Assembly: GCA_041493955.1 (NCBI GenBank)
Contig: JBGPZW010000180.1
Coordinates: 1 to 6,332 of the forward strand
DNA: 6,332 bases
From: QHYU01 sp041493955
Lineage (GTDB): Bacteria > Acidobacteriota > Terriglobia > Acidiferrales > UBA7541
Direction of reading: 5' to 3'
Part shown: positions 6,242 to 6,332 of the stretch, in pieces
Layout of the letters: each line of letters opens with the position of its first letter
Position numbering within the stretch: the first letter of the stretch is position 1
The notes under the pieces: generated by a model
What the model was told of the DNA's origin: nothing
What the model saw: the letters and a program-made list of their open reading frames with translations, nothing else
The model's database searches: none
Program-made: the position numbers and the translations under genes

Positions 6242-6270
6242 ACTATAGTAGCCGCCCCCGGCAGAGTCAA
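6242..6270 (-). promoter_or_regulatory. Sigma-70-type promoter of the glcDEF operon
   Basis: Read on the minus strand, TTGACT (6270-6265) and TATAGT (6247-6242) are separated by exactly 17 bases, a near-consensus housekeeping promoter. Transcription would start near 6235, leaving a leader of about 30 nt before the glcD ATG. GGCGCC occurs at 6236-6241, abutting the -10 box, and again at 6216-6221. These two short palindromes are 20 bp apart and could be operator half-sites, or simply GC-rich chance. Confidence 0.75.
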
Positions 6271-6284
6271 CGCAGCCGCAGCGG

Positions 6285-6294
6285 TGCCATGGCA
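6285..6294. promoter_or_regulatory. Perfect 10-bp palindrome upstream of the glc promoter
   Basis: TGCCATGGCA is a perfect dyad centred about 55 bp upstream of the predicted glcD transcription start, just behind the -35 box. This is a position typical for an activator. No regulator gene is in the window, and the sequence does not match the FadR/GntR consensus expected for a GlcC-like protein. It is a candidate operator only. Confidence 0.3.
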
Positions 6295-6302
6295 GGCGCT
6301 TC

Positions 6303-6311
6303 TGTGATAAT
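6303..6311 (+). promoter_or_regulatory. Possible extended -10 for a divergent gene to the right
   Basis: TG (6303-6304), one base, then GATAAT (6306-6311) on the plus strand resembles an extended -10 element, with no clear -35. It would drive a gene beyond the window edge, divergent from glcD. The 6206-6332 region holds no other visible gene. Confidence 0.25.
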
Positions 6312-6332
6312 CTCCGGGCTTCGCTTCTTCTC

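Noticed and set aside
4961..6307. 448-codon open frame antisense to glcD on the plus strand
   Set aside because: Its translation has no recognisable domain and is rich in Arg and Ala. It mirrors the codons of glcD, which has complete family motifs. Long antisense frames are common in GC-rich genes.

Overview
The window is GC-rich chromosomal DNA from a bacterium. The tRNA genes encode their own CCA end. The gene set (glcDEF-type glycolate oxidase, a PGPGW membrane protein, a classical SDR and a small cupin) and the promoter style would fit Acidobacteriota or a similar high-GC soil or sediment lineage. This placement is an inference from general character only; no marker gene here fixes the taxonomy.

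Layout. Positions 1-312 hold a tandem array of about 147-bp units. Each unit ends in the last ~28 nt of a serine tRNA gene (T arm, 3' acceptor strand, G73, CCA), and no unit inside the window has a tRNA 5' half. The window opens in the T loop of the first such end, so the parent tRNA-Ser or a further repeat copy lies just to the left. Positions 313-481 are non-coding, with an imperfect stem-loop and a candidate extended -10 promoter. Three short plus-strand genes follow: a two-helix PGPGW-family membrane protein (482-727), a short-chain dehydrogenase (824-1609) and a single-domain cupin (1760-2026). They are separated by gaps of 96 and 150 nt, so they need not form one operon.

The rest of the window is a tightly packed minus-strand operon read from right to left: glcD (6205-4763), glcE (4766-3387) and glcF (3382-2030). 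These are the two flavoprotein subunits and the iron-sulfur subunit of membrane-associated glycolate oxidase, which converts glycolate to glyoxylate and passes electrons to the respiratory chain. glcD and glcE overlap by four bases (ATGA), and glcE and glcF are four bases apart. A good sigma-70-type promoter (TTGACT, 17 nt, TATAGT) lies just upstream of glcD, with a 10-bp perfect palindrome behind its -35 box. The glcF stop and the convergent cupin stop are only three bases apart.

The most unusual element is the tRNA-Ser 3'-end tandem array. Its architecture recalls the repeats downstream of E. coli tyrT (rtT RNA), but in a different tRNA and with unrelated spacer sequence. The protein-coding part is a conventional metabolic neighbourhood, and I see no defence system, mobile-element gene or CRISPR array.
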